Positions 20,731 to 33,037 of a stretch of 64,000 nt of DNA are shown one piece after another; the first letter of the stretch is position 1, and the number at the start of each line of letters is the position of its first letter. The notes under the pieces are model-generated. The model was not told where the DNA came from, searched no databases, and saw nothing but the letters and a program-made list of their open reading frames with translations. Origin of the DNA: Takakia lepidozioides (Eukaryota > Streptophyta > Takakiopsida > Takakiales > Takakiaceae); assembly GCA_030704615.1 (NCBI GenBank), contig CM060732.1, positions 47,473,053 to 47,537,052 on the forward strand, read 5' to 3'. The position numbers and the translations under genes are program-made.

Positions 20731-20858
20731 CCTGATGAAGACACCAGCAGGAAAGTCGAGGGGGATGGTGCCTTCGATCACATCCAGCTCCACGCGTTTC
20801 CCCAATTCTGCTACAGGGCCGAAATTATCATGTGGCATCAACACCCGAAGACTTCACA
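20731..20858 (-). pseudogene. Carotenoid cleavage dioxygenase (CCD/NCED family) N-terminal fragment
   Basis: The minus strand reads DNFGPVAELGKRVELDVIEG followed by TIPLDFPAGVFIR. This is the first conserved block of plant carotenoid cleavage dioxygenases, normally followed by NGPNP. Here a stop follows immediately (FIRR then TAG) and no further exon is seen. It is an orphan fragment with no His iron ligands. Confidence 0.62.
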
Positions 20859-22222
20859 AAGGGAAACAGGATCATGTTTCATTATGAGGCTACTATCAGA
20901 GCTGAATTATCAGGTTTAAATATTGGGCCGCGGAGATCTGTAGCTGTGAACTGTAGATAGAAAGATGAATTGTCGAGGCGCTGATCTTATGAGACTCCGG
21001 ATCAAGAATCGGCCAGTGCCTGAGCTTCCCTCAACTAAAAATGTTGGCGCTCAACCTCAGAATAAATTGTTTGGTGGTATCATAGTTCAACGCTAAGGAT
21101 TCCAATTAAGACGAGAGACCGATTGGCATACTATTAGAAATATAAACCCACTGGCGAATGAAAGAGAATTACATAACTTCATCCCTTGATCCCCCGAAAG
21201 TAATTGTACGGGTGGTACCTGCAAAATGCTACATTTTGTGGTATAGTCGGGCTTGTAGAGAGATTCCACGATCCAACTCATCACATGTTTTTCCGCGGCA
21301 CTCGCAGCTTGCCAAGCTGACCTCCATGTCTTTCAAATCTTTCTGCGCTCCGTGACAAGTACTTATTAACACATGACACTAGCTGACGTCACCACGGAGG
21401 TTATGTTTCTCAAACCACAGAGCTACAGCTGATCATGTTGACCACCACAATAAGTCTGCAGTGTGCAGTCAATGCACCGATTTCGACACAATAAAGTCAA
21501 ACCTGGATAGTTGTTATGCTCCAAGAGTAGAAACTCTATAACAATTAGGCAGTTATATCAAATAACAGTAAAAACAGGTTGAAATTTCATAACGTAACAA
21601 TTAGAAATTTAACATTAAAACAGGTCCTTCAAATGCAAGATAACATTTAGAGAGAGGGCAGAAAATACAACGTAATGTCTCTATGTCCACTATGTCCGTA
21701 ATGTCCACTATCAAACTCAATCTCATCGCTGCTCTCATTGGTGTCGACTGCGACCTCAGCGTTGCTCTCGGTGACCTAGTCGTTGCTCTGGGCGACCTCG
21801 TCGACCTCCTCGTTGTTCTCAAGATTTGATACTTCATCAAGTTGATTCTTAAATCTACAACTACATAACCAAACAAGGAGGATTCTAAATCTACTCGAGC
21901 ACTTGCAATTCAACCTTTTGGTTCTCACTGCAAAATCTAGACCACTGTGGAACCTCAAATTTAATCTATAAATACAGTTTCTTGTTGGATTCTCAATCCA
22001 CCTCATAACAAGACACTGCCCATACTTACAATGGTAGCATCGATGCTTCCTCTCTTCTTCAAACATACGCTCACAGTATCTCAGTAGCACTGAAGTGTCA
22101 TCACATAGTGCTCAACCTACTATTCTCTGTTCTCGTAAACATTCGCAATATCCTACCAGGAGGTTCTCGAGTTCCCTGGAGGCCCCACAAACCTTAACAG
22201 ACTGCGATTAGGGTTCTCCTGG
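20859..22222. other. Intergenic, no gene identified
   Basis: No supported gene. At 21680-21830 there is a degenerate GTCGAC/TCGGTGACCT-like low-complexity stretch coding for repeated RSPRAT on the minus strand; I treat it as a repeat, not a protein. Confidence 0.3.
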
Positions 22223-22335
22223 CCATTTCAATAGTTCAAATGCGCATCTCAATATTGAAATGGCCATTTCAATAGTTCAACTGCCCATCTCAATATTGAA
22301 ACGCTCATTTCAATAGTTCAAATGCCCATTTCAAG
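22223..22335. repeat. Tandem repeat, about 42-bp unit, 2.7 copies
   Basis: The unit CATTTCAATAGTTCAA...CATCTCAATATTGAAA recurs three times with few differences. Each unit contains an inverted TTCAATA/TATTGAA pair. Confidence 0.7.
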
Positions 22336-22991
22336 AGTGAATTTGAATACGAGTACCATCTTTATTTTGTTATTATTATTTTATTGAATGTAACAATTAT
22401 AAAGGTGTCTTAACAAAGAGGACAGTAGGTATTCAATAACAAATAACAAATAACACTCTTCTTATCATTCTTAGTGTATATTTTTACAGAGTAAGAAAAC
22501 CATAACATTTAGGATGATATAACAAAAAAAAGAGGTAACATTTATCCAGGTTTGACTCCTTACACTACTTTAATAGTGCATAACTGCTCGCTAGTTACTG
22601 ATCAAAGCAACATGAGCGAGGACTTGTATGCATATCACTAACATGTGACCTGAAAATATATTTCTTAATCATACATAGCAGTGGCTTTCTTGCGGTCTAG
22701 ATAATTCTTCAAAACTACTTGGGCCCGGGTCGAGAAATCTTAATTATTAATGATCTAGATTCAAGATTTGATCCTGGAGGCCTTAGGTTTATGTACAATA
22801 TATAGATGGTGTTCAAATGTGAGTGGCATATGTATGTCCTGGTTATGTGGGTTTTAAATTTAAGAAAATTTAATGAAGTTGCAATCTACTTCGAAGTTAA
22901 TTGGCTAGCTAGGTCGTGAAGCTGGACAATCAAACACTGTAACTTCCAAATCATGAGTTATAAATTCGACACAGTTAGATTGTGTATCAAA

Positions 22992-23548
22992 TTAAAGTAA
23001 AGACAATTCGAGCATATTCGAAGCAGAGAACTCGAAAAACAGATAAGGGCTAGCTTGTACCTTAGTTCTATGCCAAATCTGAGACTTTACAGTCTCGCTG
23101 ATGTCACGGATTGGATCTAAGATGGTTGTAGCAACAGATCCATCCACACCGATCTTAGTGCCCTCAGCACTGACTAGAGTCGGTGGCATTTGATAGTTTG
23201 CATTCGTCGTATAAGTACCAACGTCTAATGTAACATGTGACTCATCCCTCTGCTCTCTAAGCACAGGTTTCGGCTGTTGTAGAGCTCCACTTCCTGCACT
23301 CGCATGGGTGCAGTAACCCTCCGCAGCGTACCGGAGGGGCTACACGGGAAAGATCTTTTAGCACTGGAGAATATCAATCGGCTGGAGCGTGTTTTTTCTC
23401 TACTCAGCTGAGATAGGGGATGTGGCCCGAAGTCCATCATGCTTGGGTTTTTCTGTATTATGCATGGTCTCTGACCAAATAATGTAATCATTGCGGAGAA
23501 ATTCAAACTACCACCCATGATCAGAGCAGCTTCCTTGATCATGTACAA
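22992..23548 (-). other. Two overlapping minus-strand frames of unknown nature
   Basis: One frame reads LREQRDESHVTLDVG and PTLVSAEGTKIGVDGSVATT; the other, upstream, reads FGPHPLSQLSREKTRSSRL. They could be exons of one decayed gene, but no family is recognised and no convincing splice pair links them. Confidence 0.2.
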
Positions 23549-23773
23549 GTAAGGAGTCGGGATGTAACTCGGTAAGGACCTCTAGCTGCAGTTTGGAAAG
23601 CCCTCCTTCCTAATTTCTCTACTACGTCTCAGTGCACTTGAAAGTGGAGGTTTTCTTGGCCGCCTTAAAGCAATTACACGTGATTCATTGGGTGAATCAA
23701 GTTGATTCTTGTCCGAATATACGGGTGCACGCCAATTGGCTGCAGATTACACGGGTCCGGGCGGACCCGCCGG

Positions 23774-24983
23774 GTCAAAACCAGTGTTGTGCGGGTAGTG
23801 CATTTTTAAGGAATCCGCCGGGTCCGGGTACTGGTATTTTCTTGGAGCCTAGACAGGGTCCGGATATGATCAGGGTTTTTGAAAATTGGAAAATTCGGGT
23901 CCGGTTCCGGTCCGGGTTTTTGAACACGGAGTTGGGTTAGGTGCTGGAAAAAAATGACAGGTTCATGGGTTTGGATCCAGGTCCTAATAAATTGATTAAA
24001 TAATTCAGAAAGAATAGATTAATTAGAATTATTTTTTTCTGTCACATATAAGTAAATAGATATCAGATAAATGTCATATTGTAATTTAAAATAATAATTT
24101 CTACATATATTTATATACTTATTTATTAAAAGTTAAAATCTGGACCCTGACTCGCTACACTGGCCCACGGGTAGCGGGTTAAGTTAATGGTTCTAACCTA
24201 ACAGCCGGCTCCGGGTTCATTTCAGAAATGAGCTCCTGTCCGTGTTCCGGTTTTTTGTGATTACATGGGTCCGGGCGGACCCACCTGGTCAAAACCAGTG
24301 TTGGACTGGTATGTCCATTTATTAATACCAGACTGGTCCTGGTATGAAGGGTCCCACCCTTTTTTCATACCAGGCTGGTATAGGTGTCTATACAGGTATG
24401 AGCAACTTGGGTATGAATCTGGTATGAGTAGTTGTACTTTGGGCTGTATATGAGTATGGTACTGGTATTGCCCTTTCTCTGTAGTGATATTGGGGGGGTA
24501 TGAGCACTGGTATGGTATTTCTACAGCTCACCATACATAGAAATAAATGTCATTTAGCACAGCTAATTTTAATCCAAGCCGTGAAACACTAGGCAAAGGT
24601 AACCCAAAGTAGCACGAAACAACAAATGAAGTCTAAATTGCAACATGGAGCCTTGAATTAACCAAATTGTAGTACAGGGTATAACTAGATGCACTAACAT
24701 ATACTCATACCTACCTCCATTCGCCATGAACTCACCGCAATACGCAATATTGGTATCGGGACCATGCTATTCCTCCATATACCCAGACTGGTATGGTATG
24801 TGTGCGGGGAATCCTAAAGCCATACTCCTCCAGTACGTGTATCATATGGGTACACTGGTTCGTTCATACCCGACTGGTATGTTCTTCAATATATATTCAT
24901 ACCTGTATTCCATACCTAGGTTAAACCAGGTATACCAGTCCAACACTGGTCAAAACCCGTACTCGCACAACACTGCTGCAAAC
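23774..24983. mobile_element. Outer hAT-like element (candidate), split by the inner element
   Basis: CAGTGTTGTGCGGGTA begins at 23782, and the inverted form of CAGTGTTGTGCGAGTACGGG ends at 24975. These ends resemble hAT termini and are related to those of the inner element. The 8 bases outside, GTCAAAAC on the left and CTGCAAAC on the right, agree at only five of eight positions, so the target duplication is doubtful. Confidence 0.4.
24288..24956. mobile_element. Non-autonomous hAT element (MITE-like), 653 bp
   Basis: The element runs 24296-24948 with perfect 17-bp terminal inverted repeats (CAGTGTTGGACTGGTAT). GTCAAAAC is repeated directly at 24288-24295 and 24949-24956. An 8-bp target duplication with CAGTG-type ends is the hAT rule. 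The interior is rich in ACTGGTAT/ATACCAGT motifs in both orientations and codes for nothing. It must be mobilised in trans, if at all. Confidence 0.85.
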
Positions 24984-25549
24984 CTTGATATCGACAAAAA
25001 ATCGATGACATCGGGGCCTCAGGCTGATCCATGATACTTAGTGCCACACTTTAGGACAACAAAAAAAAACAAACGCACTGTTTTTAACTTTAGGTAAGAT
25101 GTTCCTTTTTACCTTTGGACCATAGCGTGTGAAACTATAAAAATTCACTGCTCTCGTGAGCATAAACAATGCAATAACAAAAAAAGAAAACACAAACAAA
25201 ATTGGATGTCTAACAAGTTGTCCGAAATCGTCGGCATATGTCATTTTGTGCAACATAGTGGACCGAAAGAAGGTGGCAATAGCGCCCTCTTTGCAGAATC
25301 CGTAATACCGAACATCTTCTAATTAATTCAAAGACATCGATAGAGAATGAAGGTCCCACATGGTATTGCATTGCCACATGAAAGTAACAATTACATGTTG
25401 GGTCATATGGGATGCATGCCAAAGTTGGCTAGGGAAGCTTCTAGATTGGAGGAGGTTCTAGAGGTGTGGCGAGGTCATTTAGGCAAGCTATTATAGCTAA
25501 AGATGGAGCTTGGGAAGAGAGGGAGGGTGACTACTGAAATTGGGGGGGT

Positions 25550-26640
25550 TTAACGACGCCCACGGCCCAGCGCGCGTGGAACCATGCGACGTCGGCTAAT
25601 TAGTGACGCCCATAGGGTCACTCCAATTTAGAGCCTTGACAGCAGAAAATCCCAAAATGACCAAGTCCTACGCTGCGATGCCTTAGGCGTCGCATTAGAT
25701 AAAAGTTGAAAAATCCGTCAAACCAGCTGCGACGCACTGAGGGTCGCCCCTCGGTAGTGACGGCCTAGGCGTCGCTTCAAGCACCTCGGGGGAAAAATAA
25801 AAAACTGTCGTTTTTTAAATGCGACGACCTTTGGTCGTTTTTCAGATTTTTTTGTTTTTTTGTTTTTTTGAGTTTTTTCTAGTCATTTTTAGCCACGCCT
25901 AGCGACGCCCAGGGCGTCGCTTCAAGCAACCCCGGAAAAAAAAAAAAAAAAAAAATGTCGTTTTTTAATTGCAACGTTTTTTAATTAAATCATTTTTTTG
26001 TTTCTGCAGTAAAGGGTACAGGAAAAGCGACATCAGAGCCGTCGCTTACATTTGAGCGACGCGAGAAGTGTTGCTTTGAGGTCCCGACGAGCAACCGATG
26101 TCTGCATGAAGTACCTTATGTACAATTAAATCCTACGTTTGTGTGTAAGTTTTGTAACTGATATGTTAGTTAGCGTGAAATGTCTTACTGTGTGTATAAT
26201 CTAGAGGTCGTGAGTTCAAATTTGCGTAACAACACATTGAATGATTTAGGAACTTGATATGTGCCCGGCTACTTGTAAACACATGCTCATGGGTTAGGTT
26301 TGACATTAATTTGTAGTGACAAGTGTGTCCGCCATTTTTTGAACCATGTGGATTCCACCATTTTTCAAAATTAAAAAGAAAACTCAATAAGCAACCCCCC
26401 AGGGCGTCGCTGTTAATAACGACATGTGTTTTTTTTTCGTGTGCGTCGCAATGACTGGACGCTTGGGGCGTCGCCATAGCGATACAAAAAATAAGTAATA
26501 AAAAACGCTTTGAGGGGCCTGGTCGCGGGGTATTGCTTCAACCCCTGGGGTCGGTCTTAATCCCCTATTTAGCGACCCCTTCTTACCCACGCCTTACCGA
26601 CGGCCGAGGGGTCGGTATCTGGGACTTGGCCGCGGCGCAG
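25550..26640. repeat. GC-rich motif region with GCGACGCC/GGCGTCGC in both orientations
   Basis: Short blocks such as GACGCCCA, GGCGTCGC, GCGACGCC and AGCGACGC recur more than ten times between 25555 and 26640, separated by T-rich or A-rich runs (including a run of 18 A near 25935). Such arrays are typical of subterminal regions of CACTA or Mutator elements. No matching termini could be located. Confidence 0.45.
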
Positions 26641-26794
26641 ATTTTTTTTTTCATTTTTCCACAATCGCAGGCATGGCGATATTTAGATTCTACCCAATGA
26701 CAAATCTGGCTCCTGGTATTTTACCTTTGGCGCTTTCTGGCGATTTTCTTGATTTTTATTCCCATAATTCCTTAGTAAAAGTAGCTGACATTTT

Positions 26795-29700
26795 ATTTAT
26801 TTATTTTTTTGGTGGATTAACAGGGTTGGAGCCCTGGTTAACTTTATTCTGAAATATTTTTGGTGGGCGAGGCCCTTACATAGATGATTATTGGGAGGGA
26901 AAAAATTAAACCCTCTTATTACGCCATAAGGCACACACACCGTAGTCAGTGAATCGGAGCCTAACCACTCATGATGAGTAATAACGAACTGTCCGGCCTG
27001 AGGCCTTTTTGCGGAATGCTGCTAAGTGGTGGCGATCCCACCGGATTCGATAATGTGTGTTCCTCAAAACCATAGCTGCTAGAATAAAAAAGTAGCTACG
27101 GTTAGGCCTGCTTCAGCGGATTGCTTGCCCGACGGACTTAGCGGAAGCTGAGCCCGGAGGCCTTTGATGATTGCTTAACGTGCTTCCAGTTGATATCCAT
27201 GTCAAACTCCGGCAAGGCTGTGGACGGTACCCGTGGCGTCTCTCTCAAGCCTTTGGGGCAATTTGTTCCAGTCGCAGCGATCCGGGTTGGGGCTGTTGCA
27301 GATAATCCCATTCCACCCCCAGGTCGCAATGAAGGTAGAGTGTAGCTGGGTAGCTTGTTGGTCCGATCGTGCTCTCTTGACATCTGCACATAGTCTTTTC
27401 CACGCTTTCTTGGCTTCAATTTGCATGTCCATGTAGATTTTTGCGAGGAGTGAGGAAGTTCTAGTTGTTTTTGCATTGAAAGTTTTTTCGCATCTTATTT
27501 TCCAGAGGTGCTAGAGCGTAGCGTTCCTAAGAGTATCGAAAACTGGGCAATGATTGGCTTTTGTTTTTGTTGTTGGGTCATAATTCAGCAGAATGGCCGC
27601 CGGGGTGAGATTTATGTGCCCCCAAGTTCTGTAGAAGCTTGCGACGAGGGGCCAGACTGCTGTCGGTCCGTGACAGTGGAGCAGGCAGTGCTGTACTGTT
27701 TCCATTAGGGCAGCCGAACAGCATTCCCCTAGAGGAGGGCAGCATCAAATCCCAACCATTCCCCCACTTTTATTGTCATGTTTGCTATTTGCCAGAGAAA
27801 CGTTGCTACCTTGGCTGGTCTTGTTTTGTTCCAGATTGTCCCCCAGATGGAGTTCCAGTTTTCAATCTGGAAGTTCAGGTGACTCCATCTCTCGTTCCAT
27901 TTACCCAATAAGGGCTGGGGGGACGTTCAGCATTGTCGAGTATGCTTTTTTGGTTATGTACTCAAAGAATGGCTTGGGGGATGGCCTGGAATTCCAATTC
28001 CACTCTTTGGGATCCATGTCCAGATCCTGTAGGGGTCTCCCACCAATCCAAACAAATGTTTGACTGGCCAGCCAGCTTATCAAGGAAGTGGTGAGCGGTG
28101 GGAGAGGGTTCATCTCCTTAGCTGGGGATGACCACCAACAGACCCTTATGGGGGTGTGGGTGAAACGAGGGGTGGGTAGGGGTTGACGGTTTTGAAGGGT
28201 AAGCCTCATGGAGTTCACTTCCCAGTGAAAGTGATATCCGGAGAATTGGTAATCGGTTTTTTCGGTGACAAACAGAATGGTAATAGTGCCGTTGATTATT
28301 CCCAGCGTCCAGAAAGTGTCATTGGGCATTTATTGGACCTTTGATAAGGTTAGGTAGCCACAGTGCTGACACTGATCGGAGAATGGTATCGTATGACTTG
28401 GTGGCTTTGGCTGCACCTACGGAGGCTGCAATTTGATCTTTTGACCGAAAGCTGGCATTCGACCAGATGTGTTTGACCTTGTGAATTCCATTTACCTCCT
28501 AGGCAGACCATTTGCGAACCTGATTTTTGTGATCTGTATATGGGATATTGGTATTGAGAAACAGGGATTGGCGGAGGGTTTCTTCGTATGATTCCGGGTC
28601 TGATTTTGTAAGATAGGGCCTGAGCTTGGCCCATGCCTGCCAGATTGCCGTCCACAGGGGGGATCCGACTTGTTTATGTTTGAAGATTTACCATCCATCT
28701 GTAAGAAGGGTTCCCAGATAACCGTCTTCGGCAGAGAGGCAATGTTGTCGCATACCAGGTGTTTCCATGCCCCTCCTTCTGGTCCCATAAATCTGGGGAT
28801 CCATTTCGCTAGAAGTGCAGTAAACTGAGTTTGTGGGTCTAGAATGCCCAGTCCCCCTTTCTTCTTTGGTAGGCATATCTGCTTCCACGACACCTGTGGC
28901 CTTTTTTTCTCCGAGGGGTGCTTTGCCCCCAAGACAAAGTTGCTCATTTCATTCACTTGCATTTCGTTGGGCCTCCATGCTGAGGCGAAATACCATTGGC
29001 CAGCTGATAGGACCTGATTGGCTACCAGCACCCTACCAGTTAAAGACAAATGGTAGCTGCCCCAATGAGCCAGCTTGGTTTTAATTTTGGCTTGCGTTGC
29101 CTCCAAAATCTGTTGATCCGATAGATCTATGCCATACGTATAACCTAGCAAGGTTGTTGATTGCCCTGGTTTCAGCCATCTAAGACCTTTATCTTGTCCC
29201 CAAATTGGGTCAACTCCCAGAGTTGAGGCCGAGGTTTCTCCCACCAGAAGGGCACACGTTTTGCCCCAGTTAACCTTGAATCCAGAGGCCTAGCAGAATG
29301 CTTGCAGTAAGCTACTGGCATTATCTAGATTGGAGTGTGTGGCCTGCAAAACTAGGAACGTATCGTCTACGAACATGGATTCTTTAATTTGTTGCGGCTG
29401 TCTAGTGAAGTGATATGTAATATGAAGACCGGTGATGTGGTGGCTTGCCTCTATCGTATGGCCCAGCGTGTCTACTGCTATTATGAAGAGGAACGGGGAC
29501 AGGGGGCACCCCTGGCGTACCAACCGGAGCATTGGAAATGACTTGGATAGATGCCCGTTGAGGAGAGCCCTGCTGGACGAACCCATCAATAGTGTTTGAA
29601 CCCTTGAGCAGAACTCCTGGGAAATTCCCACCCTGTGGAGTGCCCCGAGTAGGAAGGACCACTCTACTCTATCGAATACCTTTTCAAAGTCAAGAAGGAG

Positions 29701-30790
29701 CATTGCAATAGCCTAGTTGGTTTTTTTTGTAAAGACTGGAATTTCCTGGGCTAACAGCAAGTTATCTAGTATATATCTGCCCTTAATGAAGCCAGTTTGG
29801 CTGGGTCTAATGATAACTGGGAGGTGGGGCTGCAGGCGGATTGCCAAGGCTTTGGCAATTATCTTGTAGGCCACGTTCAACAGGGTTATGGGTCTATAAT
29901 TTCCAATGTTTGTTCTGTCCCATTTCTTTAAAAAGAGGATGATGACCCCTTGTGATAGCTGGGGTGGCATGCTCCGAGTGAAAAAGATATGGTTAGCCAT
30001 CTCCAAAAAATCTTGCGCTATGTGTGTCCACAATAATTTATAGAGCTCAGTCGGGATTCCATCAAGGCCCGGGATTTTACCGTATAAAGCTTGTCCAGTG
30101 CGTCCTGCAGCTCTATGTTTGTGAATTCATCATCTAGCGATTGGGCTTCCGAGGGATGCATCAGTTTAGGGGTGTGATCCAGGCTCTGAATCTGCTCTGG
30201 GGTTAGGGGTTGGAAGCTCGAATCGCTGTGAAACTGGCTCCTGAAGTGGCTGGCAGCCAATGCCGCCAGCTCCTTGGGAGTTTTTGCTGAGTGGCCGGAG
30301 ATAGGGTCCTTGAGTTCCGCGATCGAGTGGGTCACTCTTTTCTGCCTGGCTTTATCAAAAAAATATTTGGTCATCTTCTCACCTTTTTTGACCAGTTTAT
30401 ACCAGCCTGGAGCCTAAACTTTTCTTCCTTGCGCGAGTGGAAGAGTTCCATATTCTTCTTTGCCTCCAGATACGTTTGGTAAGTAGGCTCGTCGCATCTA
30501 GGGGATTCCATTCTGGTTTGGCAAACAAGGGACCTAAATGATGACATGCGATCGTAGAATCTAACTCTTTTGTCGTATGGCAACAATGATTTAACCCATA
30601 GGAAGTTTTCAGGGGGGCTTTGGGCTTAGCCTTTTGATTTTGATCATGGCCACCAGAGGTAGCTCCGGTGAGTCCTCTTGCACTGGGTTGGGGTTTGAGC
30701 AAATGTTGCAATTGTGCATTGAAAAATGGCAAGCCTGGTCTTCCAGATGTCATACGTTCTTGCCATCTGGAGCCTGAATGTTTAGTTCCA
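26795..30790 (-). mobile_element. 5-prime truncated L1-like LINE
   Basis: On the minus strand the order is: linker (30750-30380), reverse transcriptase with NYRPITLLNVAYKIIAKALA, QTGFIKGRYILDNLL, LLDFEKVFDRVEWSFL, RQGCPLSPFLFIIAVDTLG and FVDDTFLV (the YxDD box), thumb and connection region (29244-28490), a zf-RVT remnant near 27700 (VQHCLLHCHGPTAVWPL), and an A-rich tail (T-rich on plus at 26792-26813). The endonuclease is missing, so it is 5-prime truncated. It lies about 140 bases downstream of the methyltransferase stop. Confidence 0.82.
28490..30586 (-). pseudogene. LINE ORF2 reverse transcriptase, broken
   Basis: Conserved palm and finger blocks are present, including FVDD at about 29370. 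Reading needs several frames, and an in-frame TAG separates FTKKTN from AIAMLLLDFEKVFDRVEW near 29713. It would copy element RNA by target-primed reverse transcription if intact; this copy cannot. Confidence 0.75.
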
Positions 30791-30926
30791 CAGTCAAGGA
30801 GGAATTTATCCCGAGAATCACAGTATGAACTTATGATAGTGTTTTCACGATTGGGTCATAATCACAAACCTCCTGCAAGTCAAGATATCCTTGAAACAGA
30901 CGCTGTCGAAGTCTTGGCTAGAACTG

Positions 30927-31911
30927 CTAGACAGTACCAATTAGTGTGTAGAGAGTCCATTTGATAGTCCTGACAGACTGAAGCGAACCACCCCAAGCAT
31001 CGGCAAACAGCATCTGTTGATGCTCGGTCCACACATCTCTCCCAGCATCGATCGCTGTTTGTACTGCAGACCACGACCGCAAATGCGACAAGTACTCGGA
31101 CAAGGATGCTTCTTTAGTGCACTCGAATTCGAAAGGCCCTGTGCTTTCCAGGTTGGAGCTGGCAACAGGTGCGAATGGGAAACAAATGGTTTTGTAGCCT
31201 TCCATCACGTAGTTTGTTTCAGGAGCCCATTCTTGAAAGATTTTCTCCGAGAAGGACTTCAAGACCGTGTCCACCGCGGGCGACACCGAGGGTGCCTTGT
31301 AGCACCATGCGGCGATTACTCCACCAGGATTGCGTAACACTTGTCGCACGTGTTTGTAAAATCTTTCCAAATCAAACCAGTGCAAGGCTTGTGCACATAT
31401 TACTAGATCCACGGTGCCATCGTCTCCTATGAGAGATCTCACCTGCTCTTCCGTCATGCGCTGGTCTGTGAGAGCGTAGGTGATGTTGCGACGCTGGACT
31501 GACTTAAGAAGCTGCTCCTTGCTCACGTCTGTTGCTATCACCTTCTCGTAATGCTCCGCCAACTGCACAAATTAGGCTTTCACAGCGTTACTTTGCTGTG
31601 TCTGCAACTGTCGGTTTCAGGCATCGAGCAAAAGCTACTGAACACGAGATTAAAAACCGAAAGCTGGACAAGGGGTTCAACTGCTCCAGGATCGACCGCT
31701 TCCTTCCGGACCCAAATACTCAAAAGAGGTCTTCGAATGCGGACTAGTGTGCGTGCCATACCTCAGCAGCAGCCTGGCCATTTCCAGTCCCGACGTCCCA
31801 TACCAGCGAGTGCGACGGCGTGAGTGACGCCAGGTAAGAAAACACGGACTTTGGATAGATCGCCCTCCCGAGTGAGTACGCATCTACTTGCTTCACGAAT
31901 AAGTTCGCCAT
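30927..31911 (-). CDS. SAM-dependent methyltransferase (embryonic-abundant-protein type)
   Basis: Two exons, 31911-31762 and 31562-30927, join across a GT-AG intron to give 261 residues, close to the usual size of this plant family. The start region reads MANLFVKQVDAYSLGRAIYP. The SAM-binding loop is DVGTGNGQAAAE, completed across the junction by LAEHYEKVIATDVSKEQL (motif II). DLVICAQALHWFDLERF is the next conserved block. The fold is a class I Rossmann methyltransferase; the substrate is not known for this group. The ATG at 31911 is chosen because no upstream in-frame ATG exists. A short upstream frame out of phase begins about 45 bases earlier. No breaks are visible. A LINE lies just beyond its 3-prime end. 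Confidence 0.88.
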
Positions 31912-32254
31912 CCCTCCGCTCACCTTCTTCTCCGCCTGCACCTCCAGCCCACCATGTCCACCTTTACATCAAGCTCCCCCTCAGACTACCCCTTCAACCT
32001 TATGCGAAAATTACAAGAGTCTTAGCTGACTAGACATCCCCTGGCGGCACTCAACCACAAGCACCCGACTTTGTGCACACACATGCATGGAAGTGTCTTC
32101 TTTATCATCGTCAGGCCTTGTCAGGCTTAGTTCTGTGTAGGGTAAGGGCCCCCGCAAGGGGCTTCCATGGCTTCACGCGTAGCGGAGTGACGAGGGCACT
32201 AGACCAGAATCCCCGGAGAGAAGGCCCTTTCCATGCGTGAAGTACCGTGGTGGT

Positions 32255-32555
32255 GGAGGTTGAAAGATTCTAAAGCACTTGCTAAAGATTCCAAAGCCCA
32301 GGATAATATTCCATATCCCGAGACAATATTCCATAGCCCAAGTCCGGGGCTTTTATTCCTGAGAATTCCACAGGTCATTTGCACTGGCCCGGGGTTTTAT
32401 GGGAACACACATAAACGCCATCCACTTACATCAGTGGTCCGGGCCTAGAGAGCGTGTGGAAGGTGGGGAAGATTCCATGGCCCGGGATAAAGATTCCATG
32501 GCCTGGGATAAAGATTCTATGTCTCGGGATGAAGAATCTGTAGTCTCAGAAAGGA
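32255..32555. repeat. Degenerate 21-bp tandem repeats
   Basis: Units of the form AAGATTCCATGGCCYGGGAT recur three times at 32468-32535, with looser copies (AATATTCCATAGCCC) at 32275-32345. They lie upstream of the methyltransferase gene. Confidence 0.55.
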
Positions 32556-32689
32556 TATTCTGTTACGTATGAATGGTTCTGTAGGCATGTCTACTCTGGA
32601 TCCGCAAGTTTCCATTTACGTCCGTTGAATTGTACAAAATATGCATACGCGAGCAGGGACGTATATGTTGCTTATGTTTCTTTTGATTA

Positions 32690-33037
32690 TGTTGGAAGGA
32701 AAGGCTCTAGCTGCTCTAGCTGCCCTAAGTTAGCAGAGCGTGCAGCAAAAGGCCTTCTTCAGTCGGATCCACACCACCCGGCAGCCTACGTGCTGCTCCC
32801 AAACATCTATGCTGCAGCTGGCAGGTGGGACGATAAAGCAAAGGTGAGAAAGATGATGGAGGACAGAGGTGTCAGAAAGGAGCCAGGGCGGAGCTGCATT
32901 GAGGTTAACAAGCAGATACATACATTTGTTGCAGATGACAAACTGCATCCACAAACTGAGGAAATCCATGCTGAGCTGAAGAGGTTGTCTGGGCACATGA
33001 AGGAGGCCGGGTATGTGCCTGATACGCGTTTTGTGTA
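32690..33037 (+). pseudogene. PLS-class PPR protein C-terminal fragment (E/E+ region)
   Basis: The frame reads AERAAKGLLQSDPHHPAAYV, NIYAAAGRWDDKAKVRKMME, GVRKEPGRSCIEVNKQIHTF, HPQTEEIHAELKRLSG and MKEAGYVPDTRFV. These are the E and E+ motifs that end plant PLS-class pentatricopeptide repeat proteins, normally followed by a DYW domain. There is no ATG, no PPR array upstream and no DYW after. The frame ends at TAA right after DTRFV. Intact relatives are RNA-editing or RNA-processing factors in organelles. Confidence 0.8.

Noticed and set aside
25520-25545. GACTACTGAAATTGGGGG as a mutated CACTA terminus
   Set aside because: No inverted partner was found within the following 1.5 kb.
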